Positions 28,372 through 36,132 of a stretch of DNA of 64,000 bases are shown one piece after another (the first letter of the stretch is position 1; every line of letters starts with the position of its first letter). Source of the DNA: Syntrophales bacterium (GTDB lineage Bacteria > Desulfobacterota > Syntrophia > Syntrophales > UBA2210); the NCBI GenBank assembly GCA_023230565.1, contig JALNXD010000014.1:1-64000 (forward strand), in the 5' to 3' direction. Made by a program: the position numbers and the translations under genes. Under the pieces are notes generated by a model, which searched no databases, was not told where the DNA came from, and was given only the letters and a program-made list of their open reading frames with translations.

Positions 28372-29829
28372 TCATCCTTCGGGAGTATTCATTCCTTCCG
28401 TTTTTTCCGTCTTCACTGCTTTTTCGGGGGCAAGTGTTTGAGTCCAGGTTCCCCCGAGCGCCCGATAGAGGGCCACGCGGTTGAACAGCAGTTCCACCCT
28501 GCGGTTGAGGAGCAGCACTTCCAATTCCTGCACTCTCAGAAGCTGGGTGAGTACAGGCAGATAGTCGTTCAATCCCTTTATATACCGTTCGCGCGCTTCC
28601 GTCAGGGCCTTTCGGGCCGTGCGTATTTCTTCTTCGAGCGCCACAATATGCCGGCGCTTTTTTTCCTCGCTGACGAGGGCATCTTCGACCTCTTTCACGG
28701 CCGTATATACCGTGCGCCGGTAGGCCGATAAATTTTCATCCACTACTGCCATTGTCCGATCCACCTCGGATTTTCTCCTGTTTCCGTCAAACAGAGGCGC
28801 AGTCAGATTTGCGGCAAGGGCATAGAGCCAGTTGTTAAAAAGGCCGTCGATGCCCCCCGATAAATATCGCGTGGAGGCGCTGAGATAGATATTGGGAAGC
28901 CGGTTGGCCCGTGCCGCCGAAACCTGCCAATCCGCCGCTTTCAGGCGAAATCCCGCCGCCCGCACATCGGGCCGTGCCGAAAGGAGATCTGCGGGTAGTC
29001 CAGTTTCCGGAACCGCTGTGATCTCCGGCAGACTGCTTTGTGCGATTGCGAGCGGTGCCTGCGGGAGCTTTCCCATAAGAAGTGCCAAGCTGTGTTGAAG
29101 CAGTTGCTCTTCCAGTTCGACCAGCGGTATCTCCGATTTCACTTTTTCCACGATCTGCCGCTGCTGATAGACTTCGAGGGCCGAGGCCTTTCCCTTACGG
29201 AATCGAAGCTCCACCAATTCGAGGTAAATCAGATTGATCTTGAGCTGCTCCTTCAAAATCTCCCGCTCCATTCGTGCGGCAATAATCCCGATCCATCTTT
29301 CGGAAACCTCGGCGGCCAAAGTCATAGCGGCCGCATTGAGATCTTCCCGTGTTGCCGTCGTATCGAGTATCGCCGCTTCCTGTTCCGAACGAATCTTTCC
29401 CCACAAATCGAGTTCATAGCTGCCGGCCAGTCCAAGTGAATAGGTTTCCTGTGAAATTGTGGTCCTCCCTCCGAAGTCGTTATTGAACCGCTGGCGAGAG
29501 CCGGAAGCCTCCGATGTACCTGTAACTTCAGGATACAGCGATGCGCCCGCCTGACGTGCCAGGGCCTTGGCCCGGTTCAGACGGGCCCAGGCCTCCCGAA
29601 GAGTGAAGCTCTCCGAGAAGGCCTCAGCTATGAGGGCGTTCAATTCGGGTGCATTGAATTCCTTCCACCACATGCCGGGCCTTTCGGTTCCCGGCTGGTA
29701 GAGGGAATAGACGGCAGGCAATGCACCGGCCGGCGATTTTCGTATTTCCGGTGCAAAGGGACTGCACGAAATCATACAGAAAAGAACCGCACCGGTCAAA
29801 AAAGCAGCCATCGTTCTATTGAATTTCAT
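28372..29829 (-). CDS. Outer-membrane efflux lipoprotein (TolC/OprM/NodT type)
   Basis: This 485-residue channel component has a lipoprotein-type signal peptide ending in CMISC (Cys22). Two outer-membrane efflux repeats with long alpha-helical hairpins follow, and motifs such as SARPDVRAAGFRLKAADWQVSAA near residue 290 are typical of the NodT lineage. It should form the trimeric exit duct of the tripartite pump and is the promoter-proximal gene of the operon. Its upstream region is shared with a divergent sigma-factor operon. Confidence 0.93.
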   Translation of the reverse strand: MKFNRTMAAFLTGAVLFCMISCSPFAPEIRKSPAGALPAVYSLYQPGTERPGMWWKEFNAPELNALIAEAFSESFTLREAWARLNRAKALARQAGASLYPEVTGTSEASGSRQRFNNDFGGRTTISQETYSLGLAGSYELDLWGKIRSEQEAAILDTTATREDLNAAAMTLAAEVSERWIGIIAARMEREILKEQLKINLIYLELVELRFRKGKASALEVYQQRQIVEKVKSEIPLVELEEQLLQHSLALLMGKLPQAPLAIAQSSLPEITAVPETGLPADLLSARPDVRAAGFRLKAADWQVSAARANRLPNIYLSASTRYLSGGIDGLFNNWLYALAANLTAPLFDGNRRKSEVDRTMAVVDENLSAYRRTVYTAVKEVEDALVSEEKKRRHIVALEEEIRTARKALTEARERYIKGLNDYLPVLTQLLRVQELEVLLLNRRVELLFNRVALYRALGGTWTQTLAPEKAVKTEKTEGMNTPEG

Positions 29830-30010
29830 GCTTCATTTCTCTTTCCGAAATACCCCATCTCTGATTGCCGTCCAGCGGGTAAAAGAGCAACGCCCCCGTA
29901 TTCCGGTTTCACAGTTTATTATGGTAGTCGTTATATCACTCTTGATGGTTACACACTATAATTGAGATGCACCGCTTTAGCATTGTTTTTTTATTCTTCC
30001 TTCCGTTTTT

Positions 30011-30079
30011 TGGGGACGGGTTCACATTAAATTCAATCCTGTAAAATACTTCTATTTGATTAATGTGAACCCGTCCCCA
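30011..30079. repeat. REP/MITE-like perfect inverted repeat
   Basis: A perfect 20-base inverted repeat (TGGGGACGGGTTCACATTAA and its complement at 30060-30079) encloses a 29-base AT-rich loop and is followed by TTTTTT. This GGGGACGGG...CCCGTCCCC design is typical of short palindromic elements scattered in deltaproteobacterial genomes and mobilised by REP-associated (IS200-like) transposases. It can also act as a rightward terminator. Only this copy is present in the window. Confidence 0.75.
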
Positions 30080-30159
30080 TTTTTTCTGTAACCGGACGGG
30101 ATGAACCGGCGACTACAGAATTAAAGGCGCCTTAACATTTAAAAGATCGGAAGCATGGA

Positions 30160-30299
30160 ATGAAATCACGGCATCTGGCAGTGGTGGCGGTTATGGCGGC
30201 TGTTATAAGGAACGGAGGGCTCAGGGCAGAAAACTGTTCCAGGAGCGCATGGAATTGAGAAAATCGCTGCTCGACAACAGCGATGCCGGTTCTCTCTAA
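30160..30299 (+). pseudogene. Possible frameshifted small lipoprotein gene
   Basis: The frame from the ATG at 30160 encodes MKSRHLAVVAVMAAV, which looks like a signal peptide, then quickly degenerates. An overlapping frame, one base off, encodes GGCYKERRAQGRK and continues to a TAA at 30299 with a charged helical tail. A one-base change would join them into a small lipoprotein with a GC lipobox. A rightward terminator follows at 30323, which suggests that something on this strand is transcribed. The case is weak, and the ribosome-binding site is poor. Confidence 0.25.
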
Positions 30300-30322
30300 T
30301 GGGTGATTTATGGGCGCAAAGG

Positions 30323-30354
30323 CGGAAGGCCGTTCTCTCGGGCCTTCCGTTTTC
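30323..30354 (+). terminator. Rho-independent terminator (rightward)
   Basis: CGGAAGGCC pairs with GGCCTTCCG around a nine-base loop and is followed by TTTT. There is no recognised gene directly upstream on this strand, so it ends either the possible broken lipoprotein gene or an untranslated RNA. It also shields the sigma-factor operon that begins 80 bases downstream. Confidence 0.7.
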
Positions 30355-30432
30355 CATCCCAAAATCATTGGAAGTTCCAGCGGTTTTCGGGTACCATTGA
30401 CGCTCGCAAAAAACTGAAGATGACATGGATCG

Positions 30433-30927
30433 ATGGGCGAAAAAAAGGGAACACGCAGCGAGAGCGACGATGAAATCGTCCGGCAGGTCAGGAATGGAAA
30501 CAGAGATGCCTTTGCACAGCTGCTGGAACGGTACGGCGATTATATCATGCGCCTGGTCCGCCGGCACGTGCCGCAGGACCAGGTCGAGGAAACGGCCCAT
30601 CTTGCATTTGTGAGGGCGTATCAATCCCTGGACAATTTCAAAAAAATGGGCGCCTTCAAGCAGTGGCTGGAAAACGCATTTTCCGATACTTCGGACGTAA
30701 CATTTCTGGAAGAAGGATCCCGCAAGGAGGCAAGGGAATTGCTGGATTGGGCCCTGGCAAAGCTTTCGCCGGAAGACAGAATGGTGATAGAGCTGGTCTA
30801 TCTCGAGGAATTATCGGTAAAAGAGGCGGCCGATCTCCTCGGATGGTCCGCGGCCAATGTAAAGGTCCGGTCTTTCAGATCCCGGAAAAAACTTCATTCG
30901 CTGATTTCGGGTTTGATAAAGGGGTGA
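30433..30927 (+). CDS. ECF-type RNA polymerase sigma factor
   Basis: This 164-residue protein has sigma region 2 (about residues 14-75: IVRQVRNGNRDAF, with RHVPQDQVEETAHLAFVRAYQSLDNF) and region 4 (about 105-158: LAKLSPEDRMVIELVYLEELSVKEAADLLGWS). It lacks region 3, so it is an extracytoplasmic-function sigma factor. Its helix-turn-helix VKEAADLLGWSAANVKVR is intact. The next gene starts five bases after its stop and encodes a small single-pass membrane protein, and a third gene encodes a Spy/CnrX-like periplasmic protein. This layout matches CnrYXH-type switches, in which the sigma is held by a membrane anti-sigma until a periplasmic sensor signals. Confidence 0.9.
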   Translation: MGEKKGTRSESDDEIVRQVRNGNRDAFAQLLERYGDYIMRLVRRHVPQDQVEETAHLAFVRAYQSLDNFKKMGAFKQWLENAFSDTSDVTFLEEGSRKEARELLDWALAKLSPEDRMVIELVYLEELSVKEAADLLGWSAANVKVRSFRSRKKLHSLISGLIKG

Positions 30928-30931
30928 ATGC

Positions 30932-31255
30932 ATGAAGAAATTTCAAGTCAGTGAAAGCACACTGAGAAAAGCGCTTCAAGCCGCCTACCGGGAGCGCGCC
31001 GCGGGGCCTTTCGAGGCTGAAGGCTTCTGGCGGATGGAGGTCATGAGCCATGTCAGGAGGCTTGAACTGCCCGCGCAAAAGAATGCCGTTTCCTTTTTCA
31101 ACGAGCGCCTGTGGCGCTTGACTCCCGCTCTCTGTCTTTTGATTGTGATGCTTACGGCGGCGGTGGCAGCGGTCGATATGTCCATGGAACGCGAAGTCAT
31201 GCAATTTTTTGCAGCGGATCCCGTTGAATTCACTGTGGCGCAGTTAATGGAATAA
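30932..31255 (+). CDS. Small single-pass membrane protein, candidate anti-sigma factor
   Basis: This 107-residue protein has a charged N-terminal half of about 65 residues (amphipathic, rich in Arg and Glu). One hydrophobic helix (about 66-85, LTPALCLLIVMLTAAVAAV) and a short acidic C-terminal tail follow. I recognise no family. Its place between an ECF sigma gene (gap five bases) and a periplasmic Spy-like protein (gap 14 bases), its size and its topology fit a CnrY-like anti-sigma factor that binds the sigma with its cytoplasmic N-terminus. That function is inferred. Confidence 0.75.
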   Translation: MKKFQVSESTLRKALQAAYRERAAGPFEAEGFWRMEVMSHVRRLELPAQKNAVSFFNERLWRLTPALCLLIVMLTAAVAAVDMSMEREVMQFFAADPVEFTVAQLME

Positions 31256-31269
31256 AGAAAGGACGGACG

Positions 31270-31677
31270 ATGACAAAACTCAAGACAGGCGTGGCCATTT
31301 TCCTTGTATTCTGCCTCGGCGCTCTGGCCGGCTCGCTGGGTACACATTTATATCTCAAGGACAAACTATCCCATTATATCAAAAGGGATCATCGGGCGCG
31401 GGCCGAATATCTCCTGAAAAAGTTGACTGAAGAACTCGATCTGACGGAGGCCCAGCAGCAGTCGATTCGAAACATCCTCATGGATTCGGCAAGCAAGATC
31501 AGGGAAATTGACAGGAAATTCCGCCCCGAAATCAAAAAGATCATAACTCAGAGTTTTGAGTCGATACGAGAAGAACTCAAGGAAGAGCAAAAACCCCAAT
31601 TCGACGAATTTATAACACGGCTGCGGGAGAAACATGAAAAAAGAAAGGACCGTGCTCCGCCGCCGGAAAAATCGTAA
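31270..31677 (+). CDS. Membrane-anchored periplasmic Spy/CpxP/CnrX-like sensor
   Basis: This 135-residue protein has an uncleaved or signal-type hydrophobic N-terminus (about residues 6-26) and an all-helical periplasmic domain. The domain carries the LTxxQ signature of the Spy/CpxP/ZraP/CnrX superfamily (LTEAQQQSIRNIL near residue 58). A His-containing segment HYIKRDH directly after the anchor could bind metal, as in CnrX. The tail is proline-rich and charged. GAAAGGACGG precedes the ATG. It is the third gene of the sigma operon and could sense metal or misfolded protein in the envelope. Confidence 0.82.
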   Translation: MTKLKTGVAIFLVFCLGALAGSLGTHLYLKDKLSHYIKRDHRARAEYLLKKLTEELDLTEAQQQSIRNILMDSASKIREIDRKFRPEIKKIITQSFESIREELKEEQKPQFDEFITRLREKHEKRKDRAPPPEKS

Positions 31678-31736
31678 ACAGCCCATTGCTCGAGGAGCAT
31701 ATTTTCCCTCGAACCCTCCACCCTCTCCGTTTTCTT

Positions 31737-32618
31737 TCAGAGCCCGCGAAGGCGTTCGTCTCTCAACAGTCGCCCGTTTCTTGTCTTAAGGACGGCATCG
31801 ATCGTGGCGAGCATTGCATCCTTATCCCGCTGCAATGTTCCGTTTATGGGCAGGTAGTTGGAGGCATGGATCCCCACGAATTTCAGGTTATCCATACTGA
31901 TGTGCGTAAAGAGCACCTTCATCTCTTCCAGGGTTTCAAACGCATCCGGAATCTCGAATTCCCCGGCCTGTACTTTTCTGTAAAGAACCGTACTGGGCAC
32001 CGGCGTTACTGTCAGTGCGGCGAGATAGTGCGGCTTCATTTCATTGGTGATCTTCGCAGTGGCCAGGGCATGTTCGTAAGAGCGCGTGCCCTTGCCGGCG
32101 ATTCCCAGAAGGATCATGGATGAAAGGCCGATATCTGCCTCGATCAGGTTTCGGCCGGCCTGCAGCATTTCATCGGAGGAAACTCCTTTTTTAATCTCGG
32201 CAAGGACACGGTCGTCGCCGGACTCCACACCCAGATAGGCCTTGGTGAGCCCGGCTTTTCTGAGGGTTCTGAGTTCCGCCATGGTCTTTCTCAACGTGCT
32301 GCACGGCCCCACATAGGTTCCCACATGGCGAAGCGACGGGAAAGTGCCGTACAGCTCTTTCAGAATCGTAAGGAGGATATCCGTGTCTATTGCGATTGCG
32401 TCGCCGTCGCAAAGAAAAACCTTTTCAATGTCGCCGTAACAGCGCCCTGCCAGGGCGATATCGGTCCTGATCTCGTCAATGCCGCGGATGCGGTAACTTT
32501 TGTCCTTGTACATGCCGCAGAAGGTGCAGCGGTTATGGGAACAGCCGATAGTGCACTGCAGGAGATAACTGTTCGCCTCGCTGAAGGGTCTGAAGATATT
32601 TCCTTCATATCGCATCAT
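31737..32618 (-). CDS. Radical SAM protein
   Basis: This 293-residue protein has the iron-sulfur cluster motif in the form GCSHNRCTFCGMY (C-x4-C-x2-C, residues 26-36), with another Cys four residues upstream. The glycine-rich S-adenosylmethionine motif and TIM-barrel elements such as YLGVESGDDRVL (about 118-130) and MILLGIAGKG follow. The family includes uncharacterised B12-independent radical SAM enzymes of the Elp3/HemN-like fold. The substrate is unknown, and there is no partner gene next to it. GGAGCGAA precedes the ATG. Confidence 0.9.
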   Translation of the reverse strand: MMRYEGNIFRPFSEANSYLLQCTIGCSHNRCTFCGMYKDKSYRIRGIDEIRTDIALAGRCYGDIEKVFLCDGDAIAIDTDILLTILKELYGTFPSLRHVGTYVGPCSTLRKTMAELRTLRKAGLTKAYLGVESGDDRVLAEIKKGVSSDEMLQAGRNLIEADIGLSSMILLGIAGKGTRSYEHALATAKITNEMKPHYLAALTVTPVPSTVLYRKVQAGEFEIPDAFETLEEMKVLFTHISMDNLKFVGIHASNYLPINGTLQRDKDAMLATIDAVLKTRNGRLLRDERLRGL

Positions 32619-32677
32619 TTCGCTCCATCGTTATTTAATCCGGTAGGGGCTTATCAGAATATGAAGTCAAAGGCAAT

Positions 32678-32727
32678 CTGGTTATCTGGTTTATCCGGTT
32701 ATCTGGTTGGTGTGGTTGGTTGGTTCG
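32678..32727. repeat. Low-complexity CTGGTTAT / GGTTGGT repeat
   Basis: About 50 bases consist of imperfect short tandem units (CTGGTTATCTGGTTTATCCGGTTATCTGGTTGG and then GGTTGGT units). No coding or known structural role is apparent. It lies in the promoter region between the radical SAM gene and rnhA and may vary in length by slippage. Confidence 0.6.
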
Positions 32728-32852
32728 TGATCTCTTGCATCTTGCTTCCTGATAATTTTTGTACTACATAAAGGGCAATTTTTGAGAAAGTACTGTCTGT
32801 AGCCTGCAGCAAATAGCCCTATTGCTATTCCTTTATTTTGAAAGGTTTATGT

Positions 32853-33545
32853 ATGGCAAAGTCCAAAAAATTTTATGCCGTCGCCAGAGGTCGAAATCCC
32901 GGCATCTATACTGAATGGTTCGGGCCCGGCGGCGCCGAGGAACAGATTCGAGCAGTAAAGGGTGCACGCTATAAGGGCTTTTCTACGCGGGAGGAGGCGG
33001 AACGGTGGCTCGGCAATCCATCGACAGAGCCCCTGAAATCGGCGGGAAAAGCAGAAAGAGGGGACGCTTCCGTAACCGAAAACTCCGTCATAGTCTATAC
33101 GGACGGAGGAGCTCTGGGGAATCCAGGGCCGGGGGGGTACGGCGCCGTGATTATCGACGGCGATAAACGGACCGAGCTTTCGCAAGGGTTCCGCCTTACC
33201 ACCAATAACCGCATGGAACTGGCGGCCTGTATCGCGGCGCTGAAAACGCTGAAGAAGCCCTCCGACGTGGTTCTTTACAGCGATTCCAGTTATGTGGTCA
33301 ACGGCATTACGAAGGGATGGGCCGGAAAGTGGCGCGCCAATAACTGGATGCGCACGAAGGACGAGGCAGCCCTCAATCCGGACCTCTGGGCGAGGCTCCT
33401 TGAACTTGTCGAGTTTCACCGGGTCCGTTTTGTCTGGGTCCGCGGCCATGCAGGCAACAGGGAAAACGAACGCTGTGACGAGCTGGCAAGAAAGGCCGCC
33501 GCCGGACCGGGTAAGATAGAAGATAAGGGATACATACGGAAATAA
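32853..33545 (+). CDS. rnhA: Ribonuclease HI with N-terminal hybrid-binding domain
   Basis: The enzyme cuts RNA in RNA-DNA hybrids. Residues 1-50 form a caulimovirus viroplasmin / RNase H1 hybrid-binding domain (KKFYAVARGRNPGIY, F.T.EEA..WL). A 30-residue linker leads to a complete RNase H domain (about 80-225) with the catalytic acids in VYTDGGALGNPG, NNRMEL, YSDSSYV and the late Asp in NERCDELA. The open frame reaches 32838, but the ATG at 32853 with GAAAGG upstream is the likely start. This two-domain form resembles eukaryotic RNase H1 and some bacterial RnhA proteins. It stands alone upstream of uup. Confidence 0.95.
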   Translation: MAKSKKFYAVARGRNPGIYTEWFGPGGAEEQIRAVKGARYKGFSTREEAERWLGNPSTEPLKSAGKAERGDASVTENSVIVYTDGGALGNPGPGGYGAVIIDGDKRTELSQGFRLTTNNRMELAACIAALKTLKKPSDVVLYSDSSYVVNGITKGWAGKWRANNWMRTKDEAALNPDLWARLLELVEFHRVRFVWVRGHAGNRENERCDELARKAAAGPGKIEDKGYIRK

Positions 33546-33619
33546 CGTCGAATTTTGAATTGTGAATCGGTATATCGCTCATTCATTAAAAATAGCAAAT
33601 TACATATTACGAAGTCACC

Positions 33620-35509
33620 ATGGCCTTACTCACCTTAAAGAATGCAAGTCTCGCCTTCGGCGGTCCGCCGCTTCTGGAAGGCGCCGATCTCGCCGTGGAG
33701 CGGGGCGAACGGATATGCCTGATCGGCAGGAATGGAGCAGGGAAATCCACCCTGCTGAAGCTGATTCATGGCGAGCTTACGGCCGACAGCGGCCTGGTTG
33801 CACGGCAAACGGGATTAAGAACGGCCCTTCTGCCCCAGGAGGTGCCTCTCGGTATAAGCGGGGCGGTCTACGACATTGTGGCCTCGGGACAGCCGCACTG
33901 CGCCGGACTTCTGAATGAATATCACCGCCTGAGCAGCGTCCTGGCAAAGGGCGATAACGGTTCGCTGGAAGAACTTGAAGACATTCAGCACCGGCTGGAG
34001 GCCGCCGGCGCCTGGCAGCTTCACCAGCGGATCCGCACGGTCATATCGCGAATTGGCCTCGAAGAAGAGGCGCCCTGCGAAACACTTTCCGCCGGCCTCA
34101 AACGGCGTGTGTACCTGGCGCGGGCCCTGGTGAGCGATCCCGACATACTGCTTTTGGATGAACCCACAAACCATCTGGATATCGATTCCATTCTCTGGAT
34201 GGAGGAGTTCCTTCTGCGCTCCATGAAAACAATGCTTTTCGTCACCCACGACCGTACCTTTCTGTCGCGCCTGGCCACGCGTATCGTAGAGCTTGACCGG
34301 GCCTGTCTCACATCCTTTCCCGGCGACTATGACATCTATCTGACCCGAAAGGAAGAAATGCTCGAGCGGGAAGAGACATTCAATCGTGAATTCGATAAAA
34401 AGGTGAAGCGTGAAGAGATCTGGCTGCGGCAGGGAATCAAGGCCAGACGGACGAGGAATGAAGGCAGAGTGCGGGCGCTCTTGTCTATGCGCTCCGAAGT
34501 TGAAAAGCGCCGGGCCCGAAGCGGCACGGTGCGCCTCATGGCGCAGGAGGCAGAACGTTCGGGAAGACTGGTAATCGCGGCCAGGAATATCTCCTTTTCA
34601 TACGGTGAAAACATCATCGTGAACAATTTTACGACCACTATACTGCGGGCCGACAAGGTGGGAATCATCGGACCCAACGGCTGCGGCAAAACCACACTCC
34701 TTCGCATTCTGGCGGGAGACCTCGAACCGGATAAGGGATCGATACGGCGCGGAAGCGGCATTGAGGCGGCCTATTTTGATCAGCTGAGGGCCCAGCTCGA
34801 CGATGGAAAGACCCTAATCGAGAATGTCTCCGAAGGGGGCGATACGGTCTTTGTAAACGGAAAATCTCGACATACAATCGCCTACCTGCAGGATTTCCTC
34901 TTTACGGCGGCCCAGGCCCGGTCGCCTGTTGCGGCGCTTTCCGGCGGCGAACGGAACAGGCTCCTTCTGGCCAAGCTTTTTACCCGGCCATCGAATGTGC
35001 TGGTTCTGGACGAGCCGACCAACGATCTCGACCCGGAAACGCTCGAATTGCTTGAGGCCATGCTTATCGAATATTCAGGGACGGTCCTTATAGTGAGCCA
35101 CGACAGGACCTTTCTAAACAATGTGGCCGCTTCAACGCTTGTATTCGAAGGACCGGGTCTGGTGAAGGAGTATGTGGGAGGGTATGACGACTGGATTCGC
35201 CAGCGTCCCGCTGAAGAAAAAGCCGAACCTCTTCGTGAACCGAAGAAGGGTAAACCGAAGAGCGTGCACGCCGGCCCGCGCAGGCTTACCTTCAAGGAAA
35301 AGCGGGAGCTTGAATCCCTTCCCGACAGCATTGAGAAGCTGGAATCGGAAAAGCGATTCATCTTCGAAAAAATGGCGGATCCGGCCTTTTATAAAAACTC
35401 CGGTTCGCGCGTTGGAGAATTGAACGAAAGACTGGAGGCGCTGGAAGAAGAGCTGGCAGCGGCCTACTCCCGCTGGGAACTGCTGGAGGAACTGGCCCAG
35501 GAGGCCTGA
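33620..35509 (+). CDS. uup: ABC-F ATPase Uup
   Basis: This 629-residue soluble ABC-F protein has two cassettes: Walker A GRNGAGKSTLL and GPNGCGKTTLL; signatures LSAGLKRRV and LSGGERNRL; Walker B ILLLDEPTNHLD and VLVLDEPTNDLD. The C-terminal domain (about residues 555-629, FKEKRELESLPDSIEKLE) is the coiled-coil, DNA-binding tail that sets Uup apart from EttA. Uup acts in ribosome-associated rescue and affects precise transposon excision in E. coli. The window therefore carries two ABC-F paralogues. The downstream NfeD-like gene follows by 38 bases and may be co-transcribed. Confidence 0.95.
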   Translation: MALLTLKNASLAFGGPPLLEGADLAVERGERICLIGRNGAGKSTLLKLIHGELTADSGLVARQTGLRTALLPQEVPLGISGAVYDIVASGQPHCAGLLNEYHRLSSVLAKGDNGSLEELEDIQHRLEAAGAWQLHQRIRTVISRIGLEEEAPCETLSAGLKRRVYLARALVSDPDILLLDEPTNHLDIDSILWMEEFLLRSMKTMLFVTHDRTFLSRLATRIVELDRACLTSFPGDYDIYLTRKEEMLEREETFNREFDKKVKREEIWLRQGIKARRTRNEGRVRALLSMRSEVEKRRARSGTVRLMAQEAERSGRLVIAARNISFSYGENIIVNNFTTTILRADKVGIIGPNGCGKTTLLRILAGDLEPDKGSIRRGSGIEAAYFDQLRAQLDDGKTLIENVSEGGDTVFVNGKSRHTIAYLQDFLFTAAQARSPVAALSGGERNRLLLAKLFTRPSNVLVLDEPTNDLDPETLELLEAMLIEYSGTVLIVSHDRTFLNNVAASTLVFEGPGLVKEYVGGYDDWIRQRPAEEKAEPLREPKKGKPKSVHAGPRRLTFKEKRELESLPDSIEKLESEKRFIFEKMADPAFYKNSGSRVGELNERLEALEEELAAAYSRWELLEELAQEA

Positions 35510-35547
35510 AAAGCGCCGGTCTGGGAAAGAACCAATATTCGGGAAGC

Positions 35548-35991
35548 ATGATAAAAAAGGTAATGGCGCAAAGACAATCCAAAGAAAAAGACGCCCGCAT
35601 TACGCCCCGGCTCGTCGTCAGATACACTCTCCTTCAGATCCCCACCCTCGTTCTTCTCGTGCTGATCCTCATGTTCCTCAGACAGCGGATCGAAATTTCC
35701 TGCTGGATCTTCTGGGGACTCATCGTCTTGAAGATAGCCGCCGATGTGGTCCTTTTCCCTTTTATCTGGAAGGCCTATGACTGGGACCGCAAGGCGAAAG
35801 AACACCCTATGATCGGCCTAGCCGGAAAGGCCCGGGACCGCCTGGCCCCGGAGGGATATGTACTGGTCCGCGGCGAACTGTGGCGTGCCGAAGTGAAAGA
35901 TAAAAGCGAGCCGGTGGAAGCCGGCGCCTCTATCCGGGTGCGGGGCATCCGGGGACTCACGCTCATTGTCGAACCGGAAAGAGAAACTTAA
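35548..35991 (+). CDS. NfeD-like membrane protein with C-terminal OB-fold domain
   Basis: This 147-residue protein has two hydrophobic helices (about 31-48 and 57-77). A soluble domain of about 60 residues (GLAGKARDRLAPEGYVLVRGELWRA...GASIRVRGIRGLTLIV) matches the OB-fold of NfeD/YuaF proteins. NfeD proteins work with membrane proteases or stomatin-like proteins in membrane quality control. No such partner is adjacent. The first ATG and an ATG 15 bases later are both possible starts. Confidence 0.85.
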   Translation: MIKKVMAQRQSKEKDARITPRLVVRYTLLQIPTLVLLVLILMFLRQRIEISCWIFWGLIVLKIAADVVLFPFIWKAYDWDRKAKEHPMIGLAGKARDRLAPEGYVLVRGELWRAEVKDKSEPVEAGASIRVRGIRGLTLIVEPERET

Positions 35992-36132
35992 GACTGATCC
36001 TCATTTTTTCTTAATTATTGAAACCCTGCATTAGTTCGTGGTACTGTCCGATGTACAGCGGTTTTTTTTGAGCATTGCGTATTTCGTATTTTTACTTTTA
36101 TCAGCCCGGCAAAGCCCGATCAGGTGAGTCAG

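Noticed and set aside
32678..32727. CRISPR-like repeat
   Set aside because: The units are only 6-8 bases long, imperfect and without spacers, so this is a simple low-complexity repeat.
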